64,000 nt of DNA from Nocardia arthritidis NBRC 100137 (GTDB lineage: Bacteria; Actinomycetota; Actinomycetes; Mycobacteriales; Mycobacteriaceae): positions 1 through 64,000 of the forward strand of contig NZ_BDBB01000034.1 of assembly GCF_001612765.1 (NCBI RefSeq), in the 5' to 3' direction. Below the pieces are notes generated by a model that saw nothing but the letters and a program-made list of their open reading frames with translations, was not told the origin of the DNA and did no database searches. Shown one piece after another: positions 1 to 9,436 of this stretch (position 1 is the stretch's first letter; every line of letters begins with the position of its first letter). Made by a program: the position numbers and the translations under genes.

Positions 1-40
1 GGCCGCGGCGTGCGCCGACCGGCCGACGCCGCCCGCTCAT
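1..40 (-). CDS. Start of an unidentified downstream gene (partial)
   Basis: An ATG on the minus strand lies seven bases after the stop codon of the Rad50-like ATPase gene, preceded by GGTGAAG. The reading frame is open to the window edge and gives only 13 residues, rich in Arg. The short spacing suggests the second gene of an operon with the ATPase. Nothing can be said about function, and the start may be spurious. Confidence 0.3.
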   Translation of the reverse strand, partial: MSGRRRPVGARRG

Positions 41-47
41 CGGCGCT

Positions 48-2492
48 TCACCGGGCCAGCCACGCGACGAATTTCTCGGTCTCGCCGATCAGCTCGCGCA
101 TGTCGCGTCCGATCGGCACGTGCGCGCCCGCCGTGGCATCGCGCAGCGCGTCCACCACCCACCGTCCTTCCGCCGCGATGAGGTTCTTGTTCAGGTCGTC
201 GACCTTGCTGCCGACCCCGAAGACCGCCAGTGCCACCTTCGCCCTGGTGGACTGCGCGGCGTCGATGTGGCGTTCCACCTCGCGGTGATTCATGCCCGCG
301 GACAGCAGCGTGCGCCGCGCCCTCGCCAGGCTGGCCGCCTCCACCGCGGAACGGCAGCACGTGGCCACCAGTTCGTCGGCGATCGCCGCGGGCAGCTGCG
401 GGGTGCGCACCAAGGCGCGGGCGTCGTCGAGATAGCGGCGGATCGGATCGCTGGACACCCGCACCTCGACCACCGAGCGGTCGCGCCGCTGCACCTCGAG
501 CACGGTCGCGTCCAGTTGCATCCGCCGCACCGCCTCGGCGAGGCGCTCGTCATGGGTGAAGACCACCACCTGGCGGGTCCAGGCCACCGTGGCGAGCACC
601 TGGGCCAAGCCGTCCACCTTGGCCGGGTCCATCGCCTGCACCGGGTCGTCGATCATGACGAAGCGGAACGGGCTCTGCTCCACCGTGGCTCGCGGCAGGA
701 ACAGCGACAGACCGAGCGCGTGCAACTCGCCTTGGCTCATCACGCCGAGGGCTGCCCCGTCCACCTCGTCCACGGTGACGTCGAGCAGTACGCGGCGCGC
801 GGTGCCCGCGTTGCCCTGCAAGCGGATAGCGCCCAGTTCGACGTTGCTCTGCTGCCGCAGGGTGCGCCACACCCATCGGGCCGTCGTCTCCAGCGGCGTC
901 ATGCGCTCGCCGCGCAGGCCAGCGGTGGCCGACTTCAGCCAGTCCTCGGCCTTCTTCACCGTGCGTAGCTCCGCCGCGTGCGCGGCCACCTCGCGCGCGC
1001 CCTCCAGCCAGGCCACGATCCGCGGCACCAGCGGCGTCCACACCTCGTCCAGGCGGTCGAGTTCCTTGCGCGTGCCTTTCTGCAGCAGGTCGAGCTCGTC
1101 GACCAGCCGCGCGTGCGCGCTGCGCAGCCTGCCGGGCAGGTCCGGGGTGTATTCGGTGGTGGTCAGCGCGGCCCACTCGGCCCAGGCCTCGCGCACCGCC
1201 GTGGTGTCGACCGACGGAGGGTTGCGCGGGTCGAAATCCAGTTCGGCGGGCACGAGGTCGGGAAGCGCCCGCGCGGCGCGCACGGCGTCGCCGAGTTCGA
1301 TGCGGGCGGTGGTGAGCGCGTCCACCCGGGCGGCGAGTTGCTCGATGGCGGCATCGGTCTCGCGCACCCACGTCTCGTCCAATGCGCCACGGCCACACAC
1401 CGGGCACGGACAAGCTCCGCTCGCCGCCTGGTGCTCGCGCGCTGTGCGCAGCAGCTCGAGCAGGCGCAGATCGGATTCGGCGTCCGCGGTCGTGCCCTCG
1501 GCGAGGGCCGCGCCACACGCTTCCAGCCGGGTGGCCACCGCGTCGACTTCGGCGTCGTCGGGCAGCGCGAGCCGCACGATCGCGCGCAAGCCGTCCGGTC
1601 CGGCCGGATCGTCCACCACGCCCAGCACTTCGCGACCCACCGCGGCGAGATCGGGTTGAGCGGGCCGCAGCAACCCGGCCACCCGGATCGCGCGGTCGTC
1701 GGCCACCGACGCCAGCAGTTCCAGCAATTCCAGTCGTTCCTGACGCGAATCCCGCACGGCGCGTTCCAGTTCCAGGCGGCGCGTCCGGATCCGTTCCTGC
1801 GCCAGGGTGAGTTCGTCCAGGCCCAGCAGCTGGTGCAGCGCGTCGAACAGATCACTCGGCTTCCCGTCCACCAGCGCGCCGAGTTCGCTGTAGGACAGGA
1901 AGGGGCGGTAGAGCTCGAGCTGGGCCGTCCACCGGTCCATGTCGAAATCCGTGGGCGCCGCGGGCGGATACCGCTGGGTCCAGTGCGCGTCCGGCAGGTC
2001 GGCGTCGGGCGCCCATTCCTTGGTGATGGTGAGCCGGGGCGTGCCACCGGCGGTGAGCATCTCCAGCTCGATCCGCACGGCCGTGCCGTCGTGCAGGTTG
2101 CGCCAGCCTTCCCGCCAGGCCGCCGATCGCCCGTCCCACCGGCGATTCCCGCCGGTCAGGGCCAATTCGGCGGCCTCGGCGAAACTGGATTTACCGCTGC
2201 CGTTGCGGCCGACCACGAGGGTGAGACCCGGACCCGGCGGCAGCTCTAGCGTCGTCTCGGGACCTATGCCGCGGAAACCGCACACCCGGATGGCGCTCAG
2301 GAAGATCCCGGAGTGATCGAATGCCGTTGCCGCGCCGTTTGATTCGGCGGCACCGAGGGCGCGCAGCACGGTCCGCGTGATCGAGGGCGTGACCGCTGGA
2401 TCCTCGGCGAGGCGCCGGGTTACCACCTCCGAGAGCCGGGGCGGCGCGTCCGCGGAGCCGGCGGCCTGGACAGCGTCGGGATCCAGGCGCAT
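48..2492 (-). CDS. Rad50/SMC-like AAA ATPase
   Basis: This is a large ABC-type ATPase of the Rad50/SMC/RecF class, about 814 residues. The Walker A motif GRNGSGKSS is at about residues 95-103. A CPCPVCG motif resembling a zinc hook is near residue 360, inside a helical Arg/Glu/Leu-rich region. The signature-like SQGELHALGLSLF and the Walker B MIDDPVQAMDP are near residues 585-615, with a following FTHDERL (H-loop). I chose the second ATG (2492) because GGAGGGG lies nine bases upstream of it; the first ATG at 2513 would put that SD sequence inside the gene. Proteins of this type act in DNA repair or in anti-phage defence. The roughly 70-residue N-terminal extension before the ATPase core is not recognised. 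It is divergent from the SWIM-MoxR-VWA operon, so a functional link is possible but unproven. Confidence 0.85.
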   Translation of the reverse strand: MRLDPDAVQAAGSADAPPRLSEVVTRRLAEDPAVTPSITRTVLRALGAAESNGAATAFDHSGIFLSAIRVCGFRGIGPETTLELPPGPGLTLVVGRNGSGKSSFAEAAELALTGGNRRWDGRSAAWREGWRNLHDGTAVRIELEMLTAGGTPRLTITKEWAPDADLPDAHWTQRYPPAAPTDFDMDRWTAQLELYRPFLSYSELGALVDGKPSDLFDALHQLLGLDELTLAQERIRTRRLELERAVRDSRQERLELLELLASVADDRAIRVAGLLRPAQPDLAAVGREVLGVVDDPAGPDGLRAIVRLALPDDAEVDAVATRLEACGAALAEGTTADAESDLRLLELLRTAREHQAASGACPCPVCGRGALDETWVRETDAAIEQLAARVDALTTARIELGDAVRAARALPDLVPAELDFDPRNPPSVDTTAVREAWAEWAALTTTEYTPDLPGRLRSAHARLVDELDLLQKGTRKELDRLDEVWTPLVPRIVAWLEGAREVAAHAAELRTVKKAEDWLKSATAGLRGERMTPLETTARWVWRTLRQQSNVELGAIRLQGNAGTARRVLLDVTVDEVDGAALGVMSQGELHALGLSLFLPRATVEQSPFRFVMIDDPVQAMDPAKVDGLAQVLATVAWTRQVVVFTHDERLAEAVRRMQLDATVLEVQRRDRSVVEVRVSSDPIRRYLDDARALVRTPQLPAAIADELVATCCRSAVEAASLARARRTLLSAGMNHREVERHIDAAQSTRAKVALAVFGVGSKVDDLNKNLIAAEGRWVVDALRDATAGAHVPIGRDMRELIGETEKFVAWLAR

Positions 2493-2897
2493 GCGAAAAA
2501 TCCCCTCCACCATCGAGCCGCCACACGTCCTCCGACCCCGTGCGCGGCGCCTGTCGAAAGCTGTGCGAAACGCTACCCGATGGCATCGGGATCGCCCACC
2601 GCACCCAGGCGAATCTGCCCGCGGGGATGGATATGGTCATCGAAACGCCTGCGCCGCGTCTCGATGTCCACCCCTCGCCAACCCCGGCGGGCAGCTCGAT
2701 GGTGTCAACACCCGTTCCGGGTGGCTCGGTCGAGCCGAACAGGACAGAATGCCAGAGCGCCACGATCAGCGCAAGATTCGTCCGGGTGGCGAATACGGCG
2801 CCGGGACAGGCCGTTCCGTGCGCGGCCGGACACCGGTGGCGGCACTTGTCGGTGCGCTGCGGTAGAAATCCGGTCAACCGAGCAACGAAGGAAGGCG
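2493..2897. other. Divergent intergenic region between the ATPase gene and the SWIM operon
   Basis: About 400 bases separate the two divergent genes. The frame of the SWIM gene stays open upstream through this region, but the implied residues are not protein-like and lack a good ribosome binding site. I see no convincing paired promoter elements. A TAGAAAT at about 2862 is a possible -10 for the plus-strand operon. Confidence 0.4.
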
Positions 2898-2930
2898 ATG
2901 AGCCACCACCGAGCTGGAGCCTCCCGATGA
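2898..2930 (+). CDS. Possible 10-codon leader ORF upstream of the SWIM gene
   Basis: A GAAGGAAGG Shine-Dalgarno sequence precedes ATG 2898, which opens a 10-codon ORF (MSHHRAGASR). Its TGA overlaps the ATG of the SWIM gene as ATGA. The main gene has only a weak GGAG of its own, so ribosomes loading at the leader could reinitiate. This is an inference from the overlap and the stronger upstream SD. The alternative is that the SD sequence serves the main start directly through an unusual spacing. Confidence 0.4.
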   Translation: MSHHRAGASR

Positions 2931-5794
2931 CGACGCCGTGGACCGAAGACCAGGTCACGGCGCTGGCACCGGACGCGAATTCGCTGTCGGCGGCCCGCAA
3001 GCTGGTGAGCCGCTGGCGCGGCTGCGGTCAGCACGGCACGGCGCTGTGGGGGCAGTGCCAGGGCAGCGGCGCCACGCCGTATCAGACGATCGTCGACCTG
3101 TCCGGCCCGGCATATCGGTGCTCCTGCCCGAGCCGCAAGTTCCCCTGTAAACACGCGCTGTCGCTGTTGCTGCGCTGGGCAGCGGGCGAGGTCGCCGCCG
3201 TTCCCGAGACCGCCGACTACGCGGCGTCGTGGATCGGCGGCCGTGCGGCGCGGGCCACCGCGACCGCGGACCGGCCGCGCACCGCCAACCCGGCCACCGC
3301 CGAACAGCGGCGGGTGCGGGTGACGGCCGGCTTGGAGGAACTCGACATCTGGCTCGCTGATCAGGTACGCACCGGGCTCGCGCAGGCCGATCGCTCGTAT
3401 CACGCCTTCGAGGCCGTGGCCGCCAGAATGGTCGACGCGCAGGCCCCCGGCCTCGCCTCCGCCCTGCGCAGGCTCCCGGCCGTCATCGCCACCAGAACCG
3501 ACTGGCCCGATGTGGTGCTGCGCGAGTACGCGCGGATGCACCTGCTGATCGTCGCGCACCGGCAGCTCGACTCGGTAGCGCCCGCGCTGCGCGCCGGCAT
3601 CCGAACCCACGTCGGCTATCCCAACCCGGCCGAGGCGGTGCGCGCCGAGCCTCCGGTGCGCGACCGATGGATGGTGTTCGGGTCGCGGATCACCGAGGAC
3701 GAGCGCCTCTACACCCGGCGAACCTGGCTGTACGGGAGGGCAAGCAGGCGCTGGGCGCTGGTGGTCGACCATTCCTTCGGGTCCCCCGGCTTCCCCGCCG
3801 ACGTTCCCGCGCTCGGGCAGATGGCCGACGCGCAGCTGCATTTCTATCCGGGCGCCGCGCCGCTGCGGGCGCTGTGGGGGGAACGGCACAGCGCCGCCGA
3901 ACCTTTCACCACGCTGCCCGCCGCCGACAGGCCCGCTACGATCGCCGCCGCGCTGGCCGCGCACGCGTCGGCGCTGGGCGCCGATCCGTGGTTGCGTTCC
4001 TGGCCGATGCTGCTGGCCGACGTGGTTCCAGCCCGCACCGAACAAGGCTGGTACGTCACCGAATCCGACGGCACGGCGCTGCCGATCCGGCCGGGCGAGC
4101 AACCGTGGACACTGCTGGCCGTCTCCGGTGGTCATCCGGTGACCGTGGTCGGCGAGTGGAGCGCCGACGGACTGGAGCCGATTTCGGTGTTCACCGCCGG
4201 TGAGGTCGTCGACCTGGTGCGCGCCGAGACCTTCGGATCCGAAGCGTCTCATCCGCCCGCCGGGTCGACCGGCAGCGCGGACCTCACCTCCGTCGCGCTG
4301 CTGGGCACCGCGCGCCGTACGCCGGATCTCGCCGCGCTCGCGCCGTCGATCGCGCACGCGGCGAAACGGTCAGCGAGCGATCCCGCGGTGCGGTTACTCG
4401 AAACAGCCGCGCTGCACGACCTTTTCCGCCGTGGCGGCATCGAACCTGCCACCGCGGCCGCACCCGAGCCCGCGGCGGACGATCCGCGCCCGTCGCTGCC
4501 GCGCCCCGCGGCGGCACGTCTGTCCCGCATGCTGCGGGAGCGCTCGGCATTTCTTCCCGAGTGGTTCGACGCGGCGCGGCCGCACGATTACCGGGCGCCG
4601 GACGCGCTCTGCGAGCAACTGCTCGAGCACGCGAAGATCAACGCCACCTTGCGGGAGCCGCTGCTCCGGCTCGCGGGCGCTCGCGGCAGCTGGCTGGCGG
4701 CCCGGCATCCGGACTGGCGCGACCTGGTCCGGCGGCCGTCCACCGCCTCCGAGCGCTCCGCCGACACCTGGCTGTTCGGCCGGCCACCCGAGCGCCGCGA
4801 CTGGCTCGCCGAACTCCGGCGCGACGACGCGGGCGCCGCCAGGGCGGAACTGACCGCGGCGTGGCCGAAGGAAACCGGGCCGCTGAAGGCCGAGCTGCTG
4901 GCCGTGCTCGCCGACCGGCTCGGCCCGGACGACGAGCCACTGTTGGAAGCGGCGCTGGACGACCGGCGCGCGGACGTGCGCCGCACCGCCGCCGGACTGC
5001 TCGCCCTGCTGCCGGAATCGGCGTTCACCCAGCGGATGCGCGAGCGGGCGAGCGCGTGGATCCGCGCCGAGCACCGAATGCTGCACACGAATGTGCTGCT
5101 CAGGCTGCCGGATACGCTCGACGCAGCCGCGCAGCGCGATGGGATCACCGACCGCACGACCGAATTCGCCTACCGCTGGAACGGCGCGCCCGACGTATCC
5201 GCGGCTCGGCTCCGGCAGGTGGTCGCCGCCACCCCGCTCGCCCACTGGGCCCGTGTGCTCGGCACGCCGCAGCAGGCGGTGCGCGCCACGATCGACGACC
5301 GGTTCCGGCAACCGATCTTCGACGGCTGGGTGGATGCCGCGCTGGCGCAGCACGATTCGGCGTGGGCACAGGCGCTGTTCGAAGCGGGTGTGCCCACCGA
5401 CCTGGCGATGCTGCGCAGGCGAGAGCTGTTCGCGCTGCTGCCGCTGCCGGATCGGACCGCGCACCTGACGCGGCTGGACGGCTCGTGGCTCTCCGAGATC
5501 GAGGCGCTGCTGCCCGCGATGGGACATCCGTGGCCGGAAGCGCTGGCCCAGCACGTGGTCCTGCTGCTGTTCGAGCGGGCGCGGGCGGCGGCGCGACGTC
5601 CCGAGACGCACGGCGCCGCACCGAACGCGCACCGGTCACTGCTCGCCGCGGCCGCGGTGCACCTTCCCGTCGCCGCCGCGGGCACACTGACCGCGGTGGC
5701 CCGTCGATGCGACGATCCCGCTTGGGAGCGGGCCTTCGACCAGCTCGCCCATGACCTCAACCACCGCTCGATGATGCTCGAGGAGCTGCAGTGA
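2927..5794 (+). CDS. SWIM zinc-finger protein fused to a DUF5691-like domain
   Basis: The product is about 955 residues. A SWIM zinc-binding motif of the form CxCx6CxH occupies residues 65-76 (C65, C67, C74, H76), followed by roughly 370 residues typical of bacterial SWIM proteins. From about residue 450 (LTSVALLGTARR) the sequence resembles the helical-repeat family I remember as DUF5691, which in many actinobacteria is a separate neighbouring gene; here the two appear fused. SWIM domains mediate DNA or protein binding. The start at 2927 is just before the first conserved-looking residues; the open frame further upstream looks non-coding. The stop overlaps the next start as GTGA, so it is translationally coupled to the MoxR gene. 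The cellular role is unknown. Confidence 0.85.
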   Translation: MTTPWTEDQVTALAPDANSLSAARKLVSRWRGCGQHGTALWGQCQGSGATPYQTIVDLSGPAYRCSCPSRKFPCKHALSLLLRWAAGEVAAVPETADYAASWIGGRAARATATADRPRTANPATAEQRRVRVTAGLEELDIWLADQVRTGLAQADRSYHAFEAVAARMVDAQAPGLASALRRLPAVIATRTDWPDVVLREYARMHLLIVAHRQLDSVAPALRAGIRTHVGYPNPAEAVRAEPPVRDRWMVFGSRITEDERLYTRRTWLYGRASRRWALVVDHSFGSPGFPADVPALGQMADAQLHFYPGAAPLRALWGERHSAAEPFTTLPAADRPATIAAALAAHASALGADPWLRSWPMLLADVVPARTEQGWYVTESDGTALPIRPGEQPWTLLAVSGGHPVTVVGEWSADGLEPISVFTAGEVVDLVRAETFGSEASHPPAGSTGSADLTSVALLGTARRTPDLAALAPSIAHAAKRSASDPAVRLLETAALHDLFRRGGIEPATAAAPEPAADDPRPSLPRPAAARLSRMLRERSAFLPEWFDAARPHDYRAPDALCEQLLEHAKINATLREPLLRLAGARGSWLAARHPDWRDLVRRPSTASERSADTWLFGRPPERRDWLAELRRDDAGAARAELTAAWPKETGPLKAELLAVLADRLGPDDEPLLEAALDDRRADVRRTAAGLLALLPESAFTQRMRERASAWIRAEHRMLHTNVLLRLPDTLDAAAQRDGITDRTTEFAYRWNGAPDVSAARLRQVVAATPLAHWARVLGTPQQAVRATIDDRFRQPIFDGWVDAALAQHDSAWAQALFEAGVPTDLAMLRRRELFALLPLPDRTAHLTRLDGSWLSEIEALLPAMGHPWPEALAQHVVLLLFERARAAARRPETHGAAPNAHRSLLAAAAVHLPVAAAGTLTAVARRCDDPAWERAFDQLAHDLNHRSMMLEELQ

Positions 5795-6891
5795 CCACCA
5801 TCGACCCCGCGCCGAATCTGCTGCGCCCCCACGCCGAACAGGCTTACGCCGACGAGCTGCGTGCCCTCGCCGCCGCCGACGACCGGCCCCGCCCGCCGTC
5901 CTGGCGACTGTCGCCCTGGGCGGTGGTCACCTACCTGCTCGGCGGCTCCCTCCCCGACGGCACGGTGATCACCCCCAAGTACGTCGGCCCGCGCAGGCTC
6001 ATGGAGGTGGCGGTCGCGACGCTGGCCACCGACCGGGCGCTGCTGCTGCTCGGTGTGCCGGGCACCGCCAAGACCTGGGTGTCGGAACATCTTTCCGCCG
6101 CCATCAGCGGTGCGTCGACGCTGCTGGTGCAGGGCACCTCGGGCACGGCCGAGGAGGCCATTCGCTACGGCTGGAACTACGCACGGCTGCTCGCGGAGGG
6201 GCCGAGCGAGGCGGCGCTGGTACCGTCGCCGGTGCTCACGGCCATGCGGGCGGGCTCCATCGCCCGGCTAGAAGAGCTCACCCGCATCCCGTCGGACGTG
6301 CAGGACGCGCTGATCACCATCCTGTCCGAGAAGACCTTGCCGGTGCCCGAACTCGGCATGGAGGTGCAGGCCGCCAAGGGCTTCAACGTCATCGCCACCG
6401 CCAACGACCGCGACCGCGGGGTGAACGAGTTGTCCTCCGCGCTGCGCCGCCGGTTCAACACGGTGGTGCTGCCGTTGCCCGCGAGCGAGGACGAGGAGGT
6501 CGCCATCGTCAGCAGGCGGGTCGAGCAGCTCGGCGCCGCACTGGAACTGCCCACCGTGCCCGCGGCGGCCGAAGAGGTGCGGCGGGTGGTGCGGGTCTTC
6601 CGCGAGTTGCGCTCCGGCAGTACCGCCGATGGCCGGACCAAGCTCAAGTCGCCGTCCGGAACGCTGTCCACGGCCGAGGCGATTTCGGTGATCACCAACG
6701 GGATCGCGCTTTCGGCGCACTTCGGCGACGGCGTGCTGCGCGCCTCCGACATCGCGGGCGCGGTGCTCGGCTCGGTGATCAAGGATCCGGTGGCCGATGC
6801 GGTGGTGTGGACCGAGTACCTGGAGGCCGTGGTCCGCGAGCGCCCCGACTGGGCGGATTTCTACCGCGCCTGCCGTGAGGTCAGCGGGTGA
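5791..6891 (+). CDS. MoxR-family AAA+ ATPase
   Basis: This is a 366-residue AAA+ protein of the MoxR group. Walker A is GVPGTAKT at about residues 88-95. A Walker B-region segment ends in LEELTRIPSDVQDALITILSE, and the sensor-1 region reads IATANDRDRGVNELSSALRRRF. MoxR proteins are chaperone-like ATPases that work with VWA partners to remodel or activate target complexes. A VWA gene lies at the end of this operon. The GTG start overlaps the stop of the SWIM gene (GTGA), and its own stop overlaps the next gene in the same way, so all three are translationally coupled. Confidence 0.93.
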   Translation: MTTIDPAPNLLRPHAEQAYADELRALAAADDRPRPPSWRLSPWAVVTYLLGGSLPDGTVITPKYVGPRRLMEVAVATLATDRALLLLGVPGTAKTWVSEHLSAAISGASTLLVQGTSGTAEEAIRYGWNYARLLAEGPSEAALVPSPVLTAMRAGSIARLEELTRIPSDVQDALITILSEKTLPVPELGMEVQAAKGFNVIATANDRDRGVNELSSALRRRFNTVVLPLPASEDEEVAIVSRRVEQLGAALELPTVPAAAEEVRRVVRVFRELRSGSTADGRTKLKSPSGTLSTAEAISVITNGIALSAHFGDGVLRASDIAGAVLGSVIKDPVADAVVWTEYLEAVVRERPDWADFYRACREVSG

Positions 6892-9296
6892 CCTCCGGCA
6901 CCGAAAGCCTCGCGACGACCAGGGTTTTCGGCATCCGCCACCATGGTCCGGGATCGGCGCGCTCACTGCGGCTGGCCTTGGCGGCCTTCCGGCCCGACAT
7001 GATTCTCATCGAGGGGCCCGCGGACGCTGATCCGCTGGTGGGCTTCGTCGCCGCCGAAGGCATGTCCCCGCCGGTCGCGCTGCTGGCCTACGTCCCCGAC
7101 GCGCCCGCCAAGGCCGCGTTCTGGCCCTACGCGGTGTTCTCCCCCGAATGGCAGGCGCTGCGCTACGCCGTGGACAACGACGTCCCCGTGCGGTTCTGTG
7201 ATCTGCCCGCCACCGTCACGCTCGCGACCGAGGACGAGCCCGGCGACCGGTTCGATCCGCTGGCCGCGCTCGCCGAGGCGGGCGGCTACGACGACGCCGA
7301 ACGCTGGTGGGACGCCGTCGTCGAAACCGTGCCGGACGCCGACGCGTTCGAGGCGATCACCGAGGCGATGGGCGCGCTGCGCGAATCCGTCGAGCACACG
7401 GATCGGCAAGGCGACATGATGCCGGAAACCGGCCCCCCGGACGCGAACGAACACCCGTCCAACGGCGAGGACGTCCAGACCGTCCGCAAGCCGCCAGCGG
7501 TCGAACTCACCGGTGACCTCGCGGACGATTCGGAGCCGGAGCCCGATTCGGTCGCGGAAGCGGTTGCCGAATCGCCGTCGCGCGAATCACCACCCGAACC
7601 ACTCGTGGTCGACGCCCACACGCTGCGGCGCGAAGCCCATATGCGCCAGACGATGCGCAAAGCGGTCAAGGACGGAGCGAGGAGGCTGGCGGTGGTGTGC
7701 GGTGCGTGGCACGCGCCCGCGCTCACCGGCGCGCTCGGTCCCGCCGCGCCCGACGCCCGGTTGCTCAAAGGTCTGCCGAAGACCAAAGCCCGGCTCACCT
7801 GGGTGCCGTGGACACATTCGCGGCTGTCCACGTCCTCCGGTTACGGCGCGGGGGTCACCTCCCCTGGCTGGTATCACCATCTGTTCACCGCGACCGAGCG
7901 GCCGATCGCCCGCTGGCTGACCAAGGTGGCCGGCGTGCTGCGCGCCCACGACCTGCCCGTCTCCAGCGCGCACGTCATCGAAGCCGTCCGGCTCGCCGAC
8001 ACCCTCGCCGCGTTGCGCGGCCGCCCGCTCGCCGGTCTGTCGGAGGTCACCGAGGCCACGCGGTCGGTGCTGTGCGGCGGAGACGAGACGATGCTGCGGT
8101 TGGTGATCGGTGAACTCGTCGTCGGCGAGGCGCTCGGCGCCGTTTCCGAGCAGACGCCGACCGTGCCGCTGGACGCGGACCTGCGCGCCACCATCCGATC
8201 GCTGCGGATGAAGCAGGAGCCCTCGATCCGCACCGTCGACCTGGATCTGCGCAAGCAACGCGAGGTCGAGCGGTCGCGTCTGTTGCACCGGCTGCGGGTC
8301 CTGGACATCGAGTGGGGCGCGCTCACCACCAGCGAGGTCCGCAGCACGGGCACCTTCCGGGAGACCTGGACGCTGCAATGGCATCCCGAGTACGCGATCT
8401 CGATCATCGAGGCCTCGCGCTGGGGCACCACCATCCGCAGCGCTGCGGAGTCGAAGATCCTCGACACCGCGAGCCGCGCCGACCGCTCGGTCGGCGAACT
8501 GACCACCGCGCTGGAAGTCGCGCTGCTGGCCGACCTCGGCGGCGCCACGGACGGATTGATCGCCCGGCTGGAGACCACCGCGGCGCTCGACCACGACGTC
8601 ACCCACCTGCTGGCCGCGCTGCCCGGCCTGATCCGGACGCTGCGTTACGGCGATGTGCGCGGCACCGACACCAAGGCGCTGGGCCATGTCGCCGACGGGC
8701 TGCTGGTGCGCATCTGCGCGGGCCTGCCCGCGGCGGTCACCGGACTGGACACCGACGCCGCCACCGAGTTGCGCGGTCTCCTGGACGCGGCGCACACCGC
8801 CATCCGCACCAGGGACGACGGCTGGGCCACCGGCGAGTGGCTGGCCGCGCTGCGCCGCGTCGCCGACCGCGACGACGTGCACGGCGCGCTGGTGGGACGT
8901 TCCGTTCGTTTGCTCGCCGACGCCGGCCGCATCGACGACGCCGAATCCGCGCGCAGACTCTCCGCGGCGCTCTCGGTGGGCGCCACCGCCGCGGCCAAGG
9001 CGGCGTGGATCGACGGGTTTCTCGGCGGTCGCGGCCTGTTGCTCGTGCACGATCGGGAACTGCTGCGGCTCATCGACGACTGGCTGCGCGGCCTCGGTGA
9101 CGACACATTCGTGGAAACCCTGCCGCTGCTGCGCCGCACGTTCGGCGCGTTCGAATCGGGTGAGCGCCGCGCGATCGGGCAGGCGGTCCGCGACGGCGGA
9201 TCGGTCGCCGCCGCGTCGGCCGTCGCGGGCATCGACGTGGACCGGGCCACAGCCGCGGTGCGCACCGCGGCGGAGATCTTGGGGGTGACGGTATGA
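6888..9296 (+). CDS. DUF5682-like protein of the SWIM-MoxR-VWA cluster
   Basis: The product is a soluble protein of 802 residues. The N-terminus (FGIRHHGPGSARSLR...) followed by an ILIEGPADADPL segment is what I remember as typical of the DUF5682 family, which usually sits between a MoxR ATPase and a VWA protein. Residues of about 155-250 form an acidic, Pro/Ser-rich low-complexity insert. A later segment, RRLAVVCGAWHAPAL, resembles a hydrolase-like core (TraB/PrgY-like EGP...GxxH pattern), so a hidden metal-dependent hydrolase fold is possible. The gene starts with GTG in a GTGA overlap with the MoxR gene. No biochemical role is established that I know of. Confidence 0.85.
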   Translation: MTSGTESLATTRVFGIRHHGPGSARSLRLALAAFRPDMILIEGPADADPLVGFVAAEGMSPPVALLAYVPDAPAKAAFWPYAVFSPEWQALRYAVDNDVPVRFCDLPATVTLATEDEPGDRFDPLAALAEAGGYDDAERWWDAVVETVPDADAFEAITEAMGALRESVEHTDRQGDMMPETGPPDANEHPSNGEDVQTVRKPPAVELTGDLADDSEPEPDSVAEAVAESPSRESPPEPLVVDAHTLRREAHMRQTMRKAVKDGARRLAVVCGAWHAPALTGALGPAAPDARLLKGLPKTKARLTWVPWTHSRLSTSSGYGAGVTSPGWYHHLFTATERPIARWLTKVAGVLRAHDLPVSSAHVIEAVRLADTLAALRGRPLAGLSEVTEATRSVLCGGDETMLRLVIGELVVGEALGAVSEQTPTVPLDADLRATIRSLRMKQEPSIRTVDLDLRKQREVERSRLLHRLRVLDIEWGALTTSEVRSTGTFRETWTLQWHPEYAISIIEASRWGTTIRSAAESKILDTASRADRSVGELTTALEVALLADLGGATDGLIARLETTAALDHDVTHLLAALPGLIRTLRYGDVRGTDTKALGHVADGLLVRICAGLPAAVTGLDTDAATELRGLLDAAHTAIRTRDDGWATGEWLAALRRVADRDDVHGALVGRSVRLLADAGRIDDAESARRLSAALSVGATAAAKAAWIDGFLGGRGLLLVHDRELLRLIDDWLRGLGDDTFVETLPLLRRTFGAFESGERRAIGQAVRDGGSVAAASAVAGIDVDRATAAVRTAAEILGVTV

Positions 9297-9436
9297 GAGG
9301 TCAGGACCTGAGGCGGCGGCGCTGCCCAACCACCGAGTACCCCTGGCCCCGCCGGGAAGGTCAGAGCATGAGTGATCAGGCAGCGCGGCGAGACGGCTGC
9401 GGAGTCCTCGCTCGCATCGGGGAGGCCAGGGCATGA
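9293..9436 (+). CDS. 47-codon bridging ORF between the DUF5682 and VWA genes
   Basis: An ATG at 9293 overlaps the TGA of the upstream gene (ATGA). The frame stays open for 47 codons and its TGA overlaps the ATG of the VWA gene (ATGA). The product would be basic (many Arg, two Cys) with no recognised motif. Third-position GC is about 74 percent, lower than in the confirmed neighbours, which argues against strong coding constraint. It may instead keep ribosomes moving across the gap to couple the VWA gene. Confidence 0.4.
   Translation: MRGQDLRRRRCPTTEYPWPRREGQSMSDQAARRDGCGVLARIGEARA

Noticed and set aside
2540..2926. N-terminal extension of the SWIM protein
   Set aside because: Open frame continues upstream but the residues do not look like protein and no SD supports the earlier start.
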